Assembly (NCBI GenBank): GCA_038093515.1
Contig: JBBPSI010000002.1
Span: forward strand, 558,001 to 622,000
Length of the DNA: 64,000 nucleotides
Direction: 5' to 3'
Source of the DNA: Butyriboletus loyo
Taxonomy: Eukaryota > Basidiomycota > Agaricomycetes > Boletales > Boletaceae
Shown: piece after piece, positions 44,552 through 57,177 of the stretch
Layout of the letters: every line of letters begins with the position of its first letter
How positions within the stretch are numbered: the stretch's first letter is position 1
The notes under the pieces: model-generated
What the model was told of the DNA's origin: nothing
Databases searched by the model: none
What the model saw: the letters and a program-made list of their open reading frames with translations, nothing else
Made by a program: the position numbers and the translations under genes

Positions 44552-47513
44552 TCAGAGTAGTACAGAACTTGGTACCGTAGTGCCCGTCCGTTGTCGTGTC
44601 TCGTAGATCAGTCCCCGTTGCCCACTCAACTGAGCCTTCAGTCCTTCCAACGCTGCCCGCATCTCGTCCATCTCGTCCATCAACTCCGCGTTCTCTTCCC
44701 GCAACCTCGCATTCGCAGCCGCGAGCTCTGATTTTTCCGTGACGATCGCGGCAATCTCTGCTTCTGGTATACGACGCGACGCTTCACACTTTTTCTGTAC
44801 CAGCGCAAGCTTGGCCTCCAGAGCTTGGTTTTGGCGACGGTACGCTCTGTATGTGGTCGTGAGCTCGACTAAGCCGACGACAAATGCAACAATCCCACCG
44901 TGCTTCGTCCTCTAATTTGTCACGTGTCTTTTCGTGACTCTCCAGAAGCAGCTCCATCTGCTTGTATTTGCTCTTGATAAGCTCAATTTCTTCGCCTCTG
45001 GCATTGAACTTCCAGAAGTCTGCGTCCCTGCTCCGTGTCAATGCCTCTCTTACTATCACTATAGCGAGTAGCCCTACCAAAGCTTTTGCATGCGAACGTG
45101 TTGCTCGATCTGTCCTTCGTAATCGTGAAGTCGGTCGATCTTGTGCTGATTCTCCTTCTGCTGAGTCTGCAGCTCGAATACCGCCCTTTCTGCGTCCGCT
45201 AGTAGCTTCCCTTGAGCCGCAAAAAATGCCTATTTGGCTTTCAACAATAACCCCTCTCCAAGCTGAAATCATGCCTTACCCTCGCTTCCTTCTCTGCGGT
45301 ACGCAAGGCTGCCGCTTCTGAGACCCAAGCCTTCTTCTCCTCTCGAAATTCTCTGAGCTTCTTCTGGAGTTCTGTGTTCCAATCCGCATATTTATTCTTC
45401 GCGGAAGAAGACTGTTCTTTGTGTTCTCTCAGCTCCTGCTCAAGACTCTGAACTTGGGCCTTATATTGACGCAGCTTGTTATGCTATACAAGATCAATAC
45501 TTTATCCATGACAAAGGCAAGTCATGAACTCTTACAAGTGCTTGACGGTCAGCCTCTGCATTCTTTGAGAGGACGTGATCTTGGTGAAGCCTCCCAATGT
45601 GACACACGTTTTCTCTTGACTGCCAAAGCTCGAAGTTGAGCTCGCTCCTTAGCAAGAGTACCTCACGTTGCAAGCTCGAAATTGCCTCTGCCACATGCGA
45701 TGGCAGCTGCGCACCTTCATCTCCCCCCGCTGACTCAGGTGGTAGTTTAATACTCGCTTTCGTTGGCGAGCTACTCCCCGGTTGGAACAACAGTGCTGAC
45801 CATGGCATGCTCGGATTCTCGATGTCGATGTCGATATTCGACTTCAACGCAACGGATGTAGCAATCACATCCTGGAGCGAAACACGAGTTTTCACAGACG
45901 GAAGGCTAATGTGACCTGGATGAGGTGTTGGCACGCCAGAAATGTCTTCTGGGGTCATGACAATCGAGGGGAGGGCCGTTGTCTGCGAGCCAGGAGTCGT
46001 GTCGGTCCCTCTCATAGAAGAGAACCGAGACCCAAGAGCGATACTGCGCACGTTGAGCATGACGCATTCACTAACTATCTGAGAAATGCTATAGTTGGCC
46101 CATGAATCGGGTTCGGTAAGTTCCTTGAGCCAGTCCCGCCATATGAGACGTGGATTGACCACACGGCTGCGAAGAAGGGGCTAAAATGTGCGGATAAGTA
46201 CCAACTACACGCGAAAGACGGATGAAAAGACAAAAAAAAACGCAAGTACGCATACCTCCGATTTGCTTCGCATGTTATCTTCATCGAGCGCATCTTCCCA
46301 GCTAACAATATACGGACTTTCGTGACCCCTGTCCCGCAGGTATGCAGCAGGAGCACGAACAAAGCGGAGAAGGTTGCATGGAAAGAGATAGTAAAGGGAT
46401 GAGAAGTACGCGTCCGACGGAGGGGCGGGCGACGCGGAGAGAGAGTGCTCCAATCTCTCCCAGCCGAGCTCGGGGTGTAACTCAAGTGCAGCGAGTCCTC
46501 CATACACTTCGGGTTGTTTTCCAGCACCCAAAGGCTCGTCATCGTCGTCCACCAAGACAGGGGCCGGTATGACTGAGCTAGAGAGCTCCTCCCAGCATAC
46601 GATCCTCGCTAGGATCGCAAATAACCGGGGGAGCATGATCTTGAGTTCCTCACACGCTTTGACTGCGAATATTGGGAGTAGCTTGACGAGCATAGTGAGG
46701 CCAATCGTACATATAGTCGAAGAGTTGTCCAGCATGAGGGAATTTAAAAGGCTGTTCATGAGTGAGTGTCTCGCAAAATCTGCTGCATGCAATTGAAATT
46801 CAGGATCCGAGGTGAAACAGTCAAGCAGGATCAAGAGTTGGAGACGAGACGCGGGGGCTGCGAAGGCAGGTTCGACTTGTGTCATAAAAGCCTGGATGGC
46901 ATTAGGCAGGTCAAATGTTAGTTCCATCACAAGCACGTACCACAGGGCATTTCAAACCAAACTTTACGAGTACATCCTCAAGATTGCTCTTCCACAGACA
47001 CCTCTTATCCCGCTGCTTCTGATCAAGCTTTGCCCATTCTAAGATATCATGCCCGGAACCTTCGTTATAAGCGTCCAAAAGGTGATCTATCAACTGTCTG
47101 CGGAATTCATACACTTTCTCCGGGTGCCTTCGATCCTCGTTCTCGGCAGCGAAGATAATAAGCTCTTTGGCATGCGTCACGGAGATGGTTGGTAACCTTG
47201 GTTCTCTGAGAGCGGGACGCAGCACCAGATCAAACCAAGTTGAAATGATGGAGGTCGATGGGAGAAGCGGACGGAGGTGGTGGAGGACACCAAGAAAGAC
47301 CTCTGTGTGCCAAAGCGAGGTATGGTCCACGACATCGTCGTAAACGATCTGGAGCTCTTCTTCCACCCGGAAAAGCTGAACTTCGGGTTCTTCAGAGGAC
47401 GTGCATCCAACAACAAATTCATCGACGGCGCTGAGCACTTGTTCACGAGACGATTGGTCCGCTGGGTCTTCGAGCACAAGTCGCAATTGATTTGAAAGCG
47501 CAGCGATGGACAT
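44552..47513 (-). CDS. TSC1: TSC1/hamartin homologue
   Basis: TSC1 scaffolds the TSC complex that restrains Rheb and TORC1. About 830 residues in about nine exons from MSIAALSNQLRLVLEDPADQ (47513). The N-terminal helical-repeat domain contains LWHTEVFLGVLHHLRPLLPSTSI, ELIIFAAENEDRRHP, then PAFAAPASRLQLLILLDCFTSDPEFQLHAA, LLNSLMLDNSSTICTIGLTMLVKLLPIFA and LERLE-type pieces, closing with SPYIVSWEDALDED and VNPRLIWRDWLKELTEPDSWANYS. A disordered middle (MRGTDTTPGSQTTAL...) leads to a long C-terminal coiled coil (LPSHVAEAISSLQREVLLLRSELN ... ARGEEIELIKSKYKQMELLLESHEKTRDKLEDEAR ... LREENAELMDEMDEMRAALEGL). This is the hamartin layout. Its 3' end lies 256 bp from the HSP90 start in the same direction. 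Confidence 0.85.
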
Positions 47514-47637
47514 GAGGATGGCGGACGTCGGACCAAATTAGCAAACACTAGATAACACAGAGCACACGAGTAGAGTAATCAACTAGACTGACAGCTCTTT
47601 TCGAAATGCAACAACCTGTACGAAGACCGCTCTACTT

Positions 47638-48568
47638 TTAGTGCGCGATTTGAATACCGACTTCCTTGGGCTCAAAGGCAATCCCAGTTTCCGACTTCTC
47701 CCACTGATCTGCCATTTCGTCCTTTGCGTACTCGTGCAAATATTTTGCGCGGTGCTCCTTCTTGTTCCTGGTAGAGATGCCCAACCTCTTGTCGCGCTCT
47801 CGGACGATATCATCATTCAACTGACCGTCCCCAGTGACACTCATCATGAGCTGGGGCGGACCAAGAGGCAGGTCGGGATATTTATCAATAGCCCAAGTAT
47901 GCACAGTCTTGCCATAGGTCTTCTGAAGATCATGCATAGCGGACTGCTCGACCGCATCGTTCACGACGTCTAGAATCTGTGAGTTGTGTCACACTCGTGT
48001 CATTCGGGAAATCCTACTGGGTATAAATCCCTTCGTCTAGGTGAAGTCAGCATGGTCGAATGTTGTGGGAGAACCGGCGATACAGACCTCGAGATACAGC
48101 AAGCCACTTTCAACTTCGTACTTGTGAGAATGCCAGTACTTTTTCTCTGCTTCAGGGAGCGACTCGAATACCTACACATTGTCAACAATCATGCACATAA
48201 AGAGAACGAGAACCTTGCATTCCCGCCAACGACATATTCAATGCCAATCAACCTAGCATCCTTGGCTTCTGAGTCATAGATGGCGCACTGAATGGAGTGT
48301 ATGAACGGATTCGGTACAGTAGCATTTAGAACTACCTGATAAAAGTCGGGGCTCCTGTGATTGCAGAAGTGGTGAGCCTCCACATAGCGAGTGTGGTCTT
48401 GGCTAAAATCCCGTCAACAAAAGCGATCCCGCGGTACTGTATGGCATACGCGTAGACATGGAAGCTACAAAGATGCTGGTGAATGTTGCCAATCGGAGCC
48501 AACGATGCAATGGCCTTGGCAGCAGTTTCGTACGCGGAGGCTTCGCGAGGCTTAGTCTCTGGGTTCAT
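47638..48568 (-). CDS. Oil-body-associated protein family (DUF1264) member
   Basis: A protein of about 235 residues in about four exons from [20 protein letters not shown] (48568). The family opening [19 protein letters not shown] with its His/Cys pattern is followed by [19 protein letters not shown] and [21 protein letters not shown] segments, [25 protein letters not shown], then [33 protein letters not shown]. The C-terminus is a charged helix ([23 protein letters not shown]). In plants the family sits on lipid droplets; in fungi the role is not established. Confidence 0.85.
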
Positions 48569-49700
<1,132 letters not shown>

Positions 49701-49819
49701 TTCTGTTTTTTATACTTTCTGTATCACTATCGCGCGCAATCCACACACTTGCTTCAGGTTGACTTTTCTATCGCTGACTTTGCCTCTGAGTGAATCCGAG
49801 CCCGCAATTGGGGCCAACA

Positions 49820-50830
49820 TCATGCTTTCCAACACCTAAGTTCTACATAGTAATTCGATCGCTCCCATCCATCCTGGATTATTTCAATACCCCGTCGCCC
49901 TTCCTCTGGCGGCCCAACAATCAAACCCATTCCCTGCGCGACCTCGCAGGTGAGTCTTGTGAGCTCGCCTTTCGCGAACATGTGATAATATCGGTGATAT
50001 ATGGGAACTTCGACATTTGTTCCAGAGTTTCTCAGTGGCTGTTTTGTAGCTTGACTCCGTGCAGGGCCCTGTGGGGACATCACCCAAGGCACAAAGACAT
50101 CTGTTCCCGAGGGTGAAGGTGAGTCCTCGGTGTTGTCGTCTGCTGGTATGACCAGCTTCGACAATTCGTCTTGCTCTATGGCCCACACATAGATCAAGAT
50201 ACGTCCGTGGGCAGGCGAAACGCACTGGAGAAGCCGCTGCATAGCCTGTAATCAGTACATGCAAGACACGTATTAGTCGGCGCACCTGCACAGCTAGTTT
50301 GCGCCTCTCGTACGAGGCCAGGTGATGGATTGTAGCTATCGAGATAGTATAGTCCTGTCATTGTCATTGTTGCCTTAGCACGCTCGCGTAGCCTGCACTA
50401 TCACTCACAAATGCTCCAGCTCTCCATCCATTGTCCAATACATCTCCCCAAACAACTTCACGGACGACCGGTGCAGTAAGTTCGCTACTGGCATTTCTGG
50501 CAATCAGTAAAAGACTCCTGCTGCGATCAAGGCCAACAGTCAAGACATTTCCCGGCCGATCGACGGGCAGAGGGAGGTATTTTCCATTGCCTGTCCCAGA
50601 GTCAAGGCCGATCCATCCTGAAGGCAAATCGGAAATGAATTTGGCAATGATGGGCCATGGCTGGTAGACAGGATTGGTTAAGATCCTCCCTGCGGACTAC
50701 AGGACAGATGTCCCACCTTGTACCGAGTGGATGAGAAATGAGTGGCTATATGATCATAGACGGCATGGACGTGCTGATCTTCGTATGCTTGGAGGTCACC
50801 AGAGACGGAGGCTGGCGTAACGCTCTTCAT
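49820..50830 (-). CDS. TRM9: Trm9-like tRNA wobble-uridine methyltransferase
   Basis: Trm9 with Trm112 makes the final methyl ester of mcm5U at tRNA wobble uridines. Four exons give about 270 residues. The start MKSVTPASVSGDLQAYEDQHVHAVYDHIA is the family opening (VYDxIAxHFSxTR), joined to PWPIIAKFISDLPSGWIGLDSGTGNGKYLPLP, with SAM motif I as GTGNGKYL. Then TVGLDRSRSLLLIAR, VREVVWGDVLDNGWRAGAFDYTISIATIHHLASYERRKLAVQAMQRLL (motifs and helix) and RILIYVWAIEQDE. The C-terminus (YYHMFAKGELTRL, YYVELRCWKA) matches the Trm9 end. Four short introns with clear borders. Tail-to-head with Alg13 at 125 bp. Confidence 0.92.
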
Positions 50831-50955
50831 TGAGAACCCTCGCTAAACCGGAATTATTCACAGATAACGGAGGTCACCACTTGAAGTCTTGATCATCAGA
50901 CATCAGACTCGAGTGAGACTCTTGAGCGAACGACATAAATCGTGTACCAAGCCAG

Positions 50956-51601
50956 TCACATGTCAGTGAACCCCATCATCTCATCCACCAATCTACGAAA
51001 TTTGCTCCCATCAAATGCAGGAAATGGCACTAATGCATTCAGATCAAAGGACGCGATGGTCGTCGGAAGGTCACTAAACCAAATGATGAGGACAGTGTAG
51101 TGTGACCCACTCGGACTCACTCACTCCACGGATGTAGCTCTGAGGTGGCCAAGACTATCCAATTGCAAGGCAAGTTCCTCTTGGTGGTTGTCCATCAAGG
51201 TCGGGTTTGGAACTACAATCAGGGGTTTTCCAGACCTCAGCACATCAAGAATAGTGCCTGATCCTTGACCGACGTCAGGGCTGTAATACAAGTTCTCATC
51301 CAAAAGTGTTCTTACCTCCATGACTGATGACCAGGTCTGCGCGTTCAATGTCGTCTTGGATGGACGGCTTGAACTTCCAGGTCTCGATGTCTACTCCCGC
51401 CTTTGTGATCGTCAGCGATTCTTGAGTGGACGCACCGTAGTCGAAGTCGAGGTCAGAGTTCCCTCGTTGTAGCACTACCCGCACGAATCCTCTTGTGTGC
51501 AGCGCCGCGAGCACTGGTTCGGAGATCGTAGCTTGTGCGAGTGCATCAAACTTGGTGGAACCGACTGTGACGAAGACAAGCATCTGGGGCTCGTCCGTCA
51601 T
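50956..51601 (-). CDS. ALG13: Alg13, catalytic subunit of UDP-GlcNAc transferase
   Basis: With Alg14 this adds the second GlcNAc to dolichol-PP-GlcNAc at the ER. Three exons, about 180 residues. [24 protein letters not shown] is the typical N-terminus, ADLVISHGG is the donor-side loop, and after an intron come [35 protein letters not shown], the GT-B UDP-GlcNAc site. The last exon gives [33 protein letters not shown]. It is a stand-alone Alg13, not a fusion with Alg14. An ATG six codons upstream (51619) is an alternative start. Confidence 0.93.
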
Positions 51602-51667
51602 GACTCGAAGACCTAACATATCAATACCCAGGACTCATTAGCCACTTCCCACCCACGGCAGATCATC

Positions 51668-52864
51668 ATGGGGTACACCCTTTGCGTGCTAGGTATATCT
51701 TTCCCAACCGAGAAATCCGCCGACACTGACCCCATCTTTCAGGATGCGGAACGATGGGCGTCGCTATCATATCCGGCGTCATCGCCAGTCTCCAGTCCAG
51801 GGACGGTACTCATGTCTTCCCCAAGTGGGAGTCCCACACACCTGGCACATCTACCCCAACCGCAGATTCCCCCGATCCTGCGCTGCCTTCGTTTTTCATT
51901 GTCACAGTCACGAGGCAGGAGAGCGCAAAAAAGCTCCAGCATGCGTTCGGCCTCCTCGGGGGACTCGGCTCGTCTGTCCAAGTCCTTGTCGGTGAAAATC
52001 TCGTGGCTGTTCAAAAATCTGACGTCGTCATCTTATGGTGCGTTGCTTATGCCCTCCGTCGCGATCTCGACTGAGGCATCCCCGGCTAGTTGTAAACCCC
52101 AGCAAGCACAAATCATCCTTGGCCAGGATGGAATGTGGGAAGCGCTCGATGGAAAGCTGCTGATCAGTATCCTTGCGGGTGTCACCATTTCCCAGCTGAC
52201 TGCGTGGGTCCCTCCGACCACAAAAGTCGTCAGGGCCATGCCCAATACACCCTGTCGGGTGCGCAACGCCTTGCCCACCATCCTTTGACCTAACGAAATT
52301 CGTAGATTCGAGAGGGCATGACAGTCGTTAGCCCCCTCCCCACCCTCTCGAATAGTGGAGAAACGGAGCTTGACCGCTCCATCATCCTCAAGATATTCTC
52401 ATCCATCGGTCGCTGTCGGTTCCTCGAGGAAAAACATTTTGATGCCTGCACAGCTCTCTCTGGGTCGGGCCCTGCTTTTGCATGTATCTTCCTCGAAGCT
52501 ATGGCAGATGGTGGTGTCATGATGGGCTTGCCAAGAGCCGAAGCGCTGGAGTTAGCTGCCCAGAGTGAGTTACTACTCGTGGCAGAACGGAGAAATTTTT
52601 ACATGCTCGATAGCTTTACAAGGGGCAGCACGCATGGCTCTCCAAGCTGGTGCGCATCCCGCTCAGATCAAAGATTCCGTGACAAGCAAGTGCCCAAATT
52701 CAGCAGGCTCAGCGCCGCGGTTAACATTTCTTGTAGCTCCGGGAGGATGTACCATCGCAGGGCTTCTAGCAATGGAAGACGGAAAAGTTCGGTCTACAAT
52801 CGCTCGAGCAATTCAGATTGCGACGGAACGCGCCAGCGAACTTGGCCAGCCAATAATAAAATAG
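51668..52864 (+). CDS. PRO3: Pyrroline-5-carboxylate reductase (Pro3)
   Basis: Last step of proline synthesis, NAD(P)H-dependent. About 290 residues in about six exons. MGYTLCVLG joins over an intron to GCGTMGVAIISGVIASL, the nucleotide-binding loop. Then LVAVQKSDVVILCCKPQQAQIIL, DGKLLISILAGVTISQLTAWVP, KVVRAMPNTPCRIREGMTVVSP and the signature FDACTALSGSGPAFACIFLEAMADGGVMMGLPRAEALELAAQ. The C-terminal dimer helix holds LQAGAHPAQIKDSVTTPGGCTIAGLLAMEDGKVRSTIARAIQ. All parts are in order; an intron breaks ALELAAQ/TLQGAARMAL. Confidence 0.95.
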
Positions 52865-53580
52865 CTGCCACACTTGATCTTTGGGAGATCGATTTCTCGA
52901 ATGTAAAAATAAATATATTCTGATGACCAGGACTGCAGCATGTATCCCATCTTGCTTTCGAACCTGCGTAGTACATGCTATAAGGTCCGACATATGTCGT
53001 GGGTAACGACGACGATGCAACATCGCGATTGGTTCTCTTGCTCCCGTAAAATGAGGGCGGTCGTGTGGGTTGTACAACGCCGCCCAGAGTGTTGGAGAGC
53101 GACGGACAGTGAAAAAAACATGATAAGAAAGTATAATGTATTTAGATCCATCGTGCTAGTACAGTGATCTGCACATCAGATCTGAGCCAAGGCATACGAG
53201 GTAGACCCGAGGTGCACTTACCTATTGTACAATGACGATTGATGGGCGAGTTAAAAGAGAGTTTTCAGAAGAGATGTCTCCTGCGTGTGAACCTCGCTGC
53301 TTTGAGGGAGCATGGCTATCCGACAGCAGAAAGCAAGCGGGGCAAAAATAATAACAGGGATAGTCAAAATATTGACCACTCTTGATATTGCTCAGAATAA
53401 TGAGCGCCACTCCGTGTGATGATGCGGTGAGGCGCCAAAGTGAGAGAGCATCTTTTGCCAGTCACACGGCAAACAGAAGGTAATAATAAGATTGCAGAGG
53501 GTAATATACAATGCCAACCTTTCGTGTGCGTCAGTATGTGACCCGGGATGATTATGGAACAGGCTTACACAAACAGTGGA
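52865..53580. other. Convergent intergenic region with a hairpin
   Basis: About 716 bp between the 3' ends of Pro3 and Rpt3. No gene seen. At 53412-53469 an 8-bp stem (CCGTGTGA/TCACACGG) encloses a second 5-bp stem (GATGC/GCATC). Confidence 0.5.
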
Positions 53581-55222
53581 TCACCGATCTATAGGGATGG
53601 TGCAAGTGTGTGAGCGAACGACGAACACAGAATAGCTTGGTGGTACGTACAGAATTCGTGAGTGTCGTCTGCTCGTTTGACCGTTTGCTGGTTGGAGAAA
53701 AAGAAAAAGAAAGTGCGAAATTAGGCGACGTGCGTGATGACCAAACAAAGGACAAACAACACACTTTCCACGCCTCTTCAAAGTCGACTGGGAGGATGAC
53801 ATAACGGTTCTTGCGCACAGCTGCATAAAAATTCAGACCAAGACGTTGTATGCGAACATGAAATGCGTACCTTGTAGACCAGCGGCTTGGGCAATGGAAG
53901 CAATCTCTGCTGACGATAATCGGTCCGGTCTTGACACATCTAAAATACCATCTATGAATAAAAGGAACCTCGAGTTCAGTGAAGACTGACAGTCCTCGAG
54001 GTCGACATCGGGTCCAAGGTTCATCTTGCTGGTAACAGTTTGGAAAATCAGCCGTTTCTCACGTCGGGATGGGAGTGGGAACTCGATCTTGCGGTCGAGA
54101 CGGCCAGGACGGAGTAGAGCAGGATCAAGAGTATCCGCACGATTTGTGGCCATGATGACCTTCAGTGCATGAAGAATCAACGGGACAAATCGAGCATGTT
54201 AAAAATAAACGACATGCCTTGACATTGCTGCCTTGGTCAAAACCATCCATCTGGTTCAGTAGCTCGAGGAGAATGCGCTGAACCTCTCGGTCTGCACCAG
54301 TTTGAGCATCAAACCGTTTGGTGGCAATAGCATCGATCTCATCAATGAAGATGATGGCTGGCGCATTTTCACGCGCGAGTCGGAAGACGTCACGGACCAT
54401 ACGCGGACCCTCACCGAGGTACTTTTGTACGAATTCACTACCCACTACACGGATGAATGAAGCAGTAGTGTGGTGGGCAACAGCTTTCACAAGCATGGTC
54501 TTTCCAGTACCTGTGATGAAGATAAGCATCAAGCAACTGACGGTACATGTGAGACACTCACCTGGTGGGCCATACAACAACACACCACGAGGGGGGTCAA
54601 TACCGATCTTCTTGTAGAGGTCGAAGTGAGTCAGAGGCAGCTCAACCGCTTCTCTGATTTCCTGCTTCTGTGAGTCCATTCCACCAACGTCTGCATACAT
54701 GACATCCGGTTTCTCCTCTTTCGTGAGCATAGCAATTGACGAGTCCGCCTCTGGCGGTAAGATATCGACAAGGGCATTGGAGTGACGGTGGAGAGCGACA
54801 GAAGACGAAGGTTTCAACAATTCCCTGTCCAGTGTTGACAAGATCCTCACAACATAATTTGAGCCGGTTGTTGAGCCCACGATGCCGGTCTGTTGATCGA
54901 TGGCCTCTAGGAATTGGCCGATGACAAGAGGTACAGACTTGATGCGCTTGACTTCCTCCTGCGCACGAATAAGCTCACGCTTGAGGTTCGCCTGTTCGTC
55001 CTTAATATAGCTTTCCTGGATGTCCAGGAGCTCGAGGTGACGTGAAAGTTTCTTGTACTTGGTGTAGAGGTCCTCTTCCTGGAGCTCTTTGTAAAGGGCA
55101 GACTTTTCGGTCACGACCGACTCGAAAGTTGGTTCCTAGACGAAATGTCGTACTCCGAACGGGCGAGAAAAGCATTGAATCGGACTTACTTCCTTTTGAA
55201 TTTCCTTTCCAATGTCCTCCAT
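53581..55222 (-). CDS. RPT3: 26S proteasome ATPase Rpt3 (S6B/PSMC4)
   Basis: AAA+ subunit of the 19S base that unfolds substrates. About 410 residues in about nine exons from [11 protein letters not shown] (55222). Coiled-coil head ([26 protein letters not shown]...), OB part ([26 protein letters not shown]), [23 protein letters not shown], Walker [16 protein letters not shown] split by an intron, Walker [17 protein letters not shown], the arginine-finger region [19 protein letters not shown], then [30 protein letters not shown]. The tail is [29 protein letters not shown] and, in a last coding exon of 8 nt (53581-53588), Tyr-Arg and the stop, so it ends EFYR: the HbYX motif that opens the 20S gate. 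Match is end to end. Confidence 0.95.
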
Positions 55223-55245
55223 GGTGGTGATCTTGGCTGAGAGTT

Positions 55246-55257
55246 ATACGCGCGTAT
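55246..55257. promoter_or_regulatory. 12-bp palindrome in the divergent Rpt3/Cbc2 promoter
   Basis: ATACGCGCGTAT is a perfect palindrome in the 129-bp spacer between two divergent starts, and it contains an ACGCG on each strand. A binding site is inferred only. Confidence 0.4.
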
Positions 55258-55351
55258 GAGGCGTTCATCTAGGTGGTGGGAAACACCTGCTATTCTGAGT
55301 CGTCAAATACTCAGACTGATGTTGGGCTAGAACTCGACAGCGAGAACGACC

Positions 55352-56173
55352 ATGGCGCACGTCGTCTCCCCTCTTGACCAGCCCTCAAACTACAAGGATT
55401 CACAAAGTAGACTGGAGAGATTCAAGCAACATGATGTTCTCTCCAAGTCGACGACCCTATACGTGCGTGCCATACGTTCCAGCATACATTCGATGCGCCA
55501 ATACGCGCTCACTCAGATCGGTAATTTGAGTTTTTACACGACAGAAGAACAGATATATGAGTTATTCAGTAAGTGTGCTAGTCCAGAAGATGGTGGTGGG
55601 ATCAAGCGCATTATCATGGGGCTCGACCGCAATACTCGGTGCGGTTATACTCCACCGACAAGTTCCTCATCTGCTCATGCCTTTCCATTCGTGAAGGACG
55701 CCTTGTGGATTCTGCTTTGTAGAATATTACACCCATGCTGAAGCTCTCTCGAGTATGAAGCATGTCAGCGGCACAAAACTTGATGAACGTATCATCCGCT
55801 GCGACCTCGACCTAGGTTACAAGGAGGGACGTCAATTCGGCCGGGGAAAGAGTGGCGGTCAGGTTCGAGACGAGCACAGGCAAGATTACGACCCGGGCCG
55901 TGGAGGTTGGGGTGCACAGGTACAGCTGGAGAGAAGAAGAGAGGTCGAAGAACGCTACACCGACGTACAAGATGGTCCAGGTGCCGTTGCTGGTGGCGGC
56001 GGAGAGTGGAAAGAGATCGAAGTCAGGCAAACTCTCAAGCGTGCTCGTTCTCCAGAAGATGAAGGCGACAACACGAGATTAGTCCGTGCATGGCTTTCGT
56101 CCCTTCTTGTGCTGACCGGTCATTTCAGGCTCACCGTTCACGAATCGAAGATCCTGAAGCTGAGAGAATGTAA
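55352..56173 (+). CDS. CBC2: Nuclear cap-binding protein subunit 2 (Cbc2/CBP20)
   Basis: Binds the 7-methylguanosine cap of nuclear RNA with Cbc1. About 220 residues in four exons. The start [20 protein letters not shown] carries the N-terminal cap-binding tyrosine region. RNP2 [20 protein letters not shown] and RNP1 [15 protein letters not shown] are both present after splicing (ACGCCTTGTGG joins over the intron ending GTGAAG). Then [45 protein letters not shown], the family signature. The tail is acidic/basic ([15 protein letters not shown]) and ends [14 protein letters not shown]. Confidence 0.95.
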
Positions 56174-56283
56174 ACCGGTATTCTATGCTCTAGTTTATGC
56201 ATTGTACTGTCCAGTATGGAGTTATTATGGGTCGTATTGGCTATGCATAACATTGACACTCAAGGGTAGCCCGTGATGCACGC

Positions 56284-57140
56284 GGTCATCGAACTACACA
56301 AGCTCGCACCTGGAATTTTGTACCAAACTTGTCAGGCTGGAAGAGTGTGTGGTGGATGCGCCGGGTTATATGATATGAATCTGATATGGAAGGGGTCCGA
56401 ATCAGGTATCTCGAGTAAAGGGAGAATTCGGCTGCTTGTCTTCCGGATGCTAAGCATCATCCTAAAGATCATGATAGAATCACTTACAGGTTGACTTTAT
56501 AAATCTCAGGTTTGTCCCCCAACGTATCAATTTTGTTGTGTCCAAGGAAGTCCTTTATGCATTCCACTGAGGCTTTCGGAGGAAATCCCCATGCGCAAAC
56601 CTGCCTGCCATTACTCATGGCACCGGAAGAAGTGAGGCTGGGCAAGGACCCTCGCTCGAAAGCTGCCTTGCGTCCTTTAACACCTCTCAGGTTCTTCATT
56701 TTCGGAGGCTCGAGGCATGGGATAGCCGGGACGGTATGCCCCCCTATGGTCACTTTTCCGAGCTTAGCAATGTTCATCCGCAGAAAGTCGGAATGAGACA
56801 GTGTAATGTAGGCCCGGCGCGTTGGTAAGAAACGGAAGAGCTGTAATTGAACTGGACTGGCGTAAGAACATGCATAGCAGGACCGAGAATCTCACCGTCC
56901 TCGACACCAACGAGTCGTTCGCATCGCAGAGCTCTCTCAATGTCGGCGGGAAGGGTTGTTCGAGGTAGGTTCTCCAACCGGATGTGTTGTCTGGTCTCGG
57001 CTGTCACGTGCATTCTTCATTGCTCTACATGACTGATGAAAGGACTTACTACCGAGCGTTTCTCCTGCTAATTTAGCTGTACGATATGTTGCACTTGCTG
57101 TGAACATCCTCGACGGTTGGAAGCAGAGTCGTGTAGTCAT
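56284..57140 (-). CDS. RRM-like protein, probably mitochondrial
   Basis: Not matched to a named family. Four exons give about 235 residues. The start MTTRLCFQPSRMFTASATYRTAKLAG is basic and hydroxylated without acids, like a mitochondrial presequence. Exon 2 has HIRLENLPRTTLPADIERALRCERLVGVEDV, an RRM-type beta-alpha pattern, followed by LFRFLPTRRAYITLSHSDFLRMNIAKLGKVTIGGHTV. A second unit starts RQVCAWGFPPKASVECIKDFLG. The last exon, after an intron with an AAG acceptor (donor CAACCT/GTAAGT), reads QAAEFSLYSRYLIRTPSISDSYHITRRIHHTLFQPDKFGTKFQVRACVVR. A role in mitochondrial RNA handling is inference. Convergent with Cbc2 at 110 bp. Confidence 0.7.
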
Positions 57141-57177
57141 GTGACCGTCACGTTCTGTACCGTTGTCTCCCACCACG

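Noticed and set aside
53419..53460. C/D-box snoRNA in the 53.4-kb hairpin (TGATGATG present)
   Set aside because: No D box near the 3' stem, so only a hairpin is reported.
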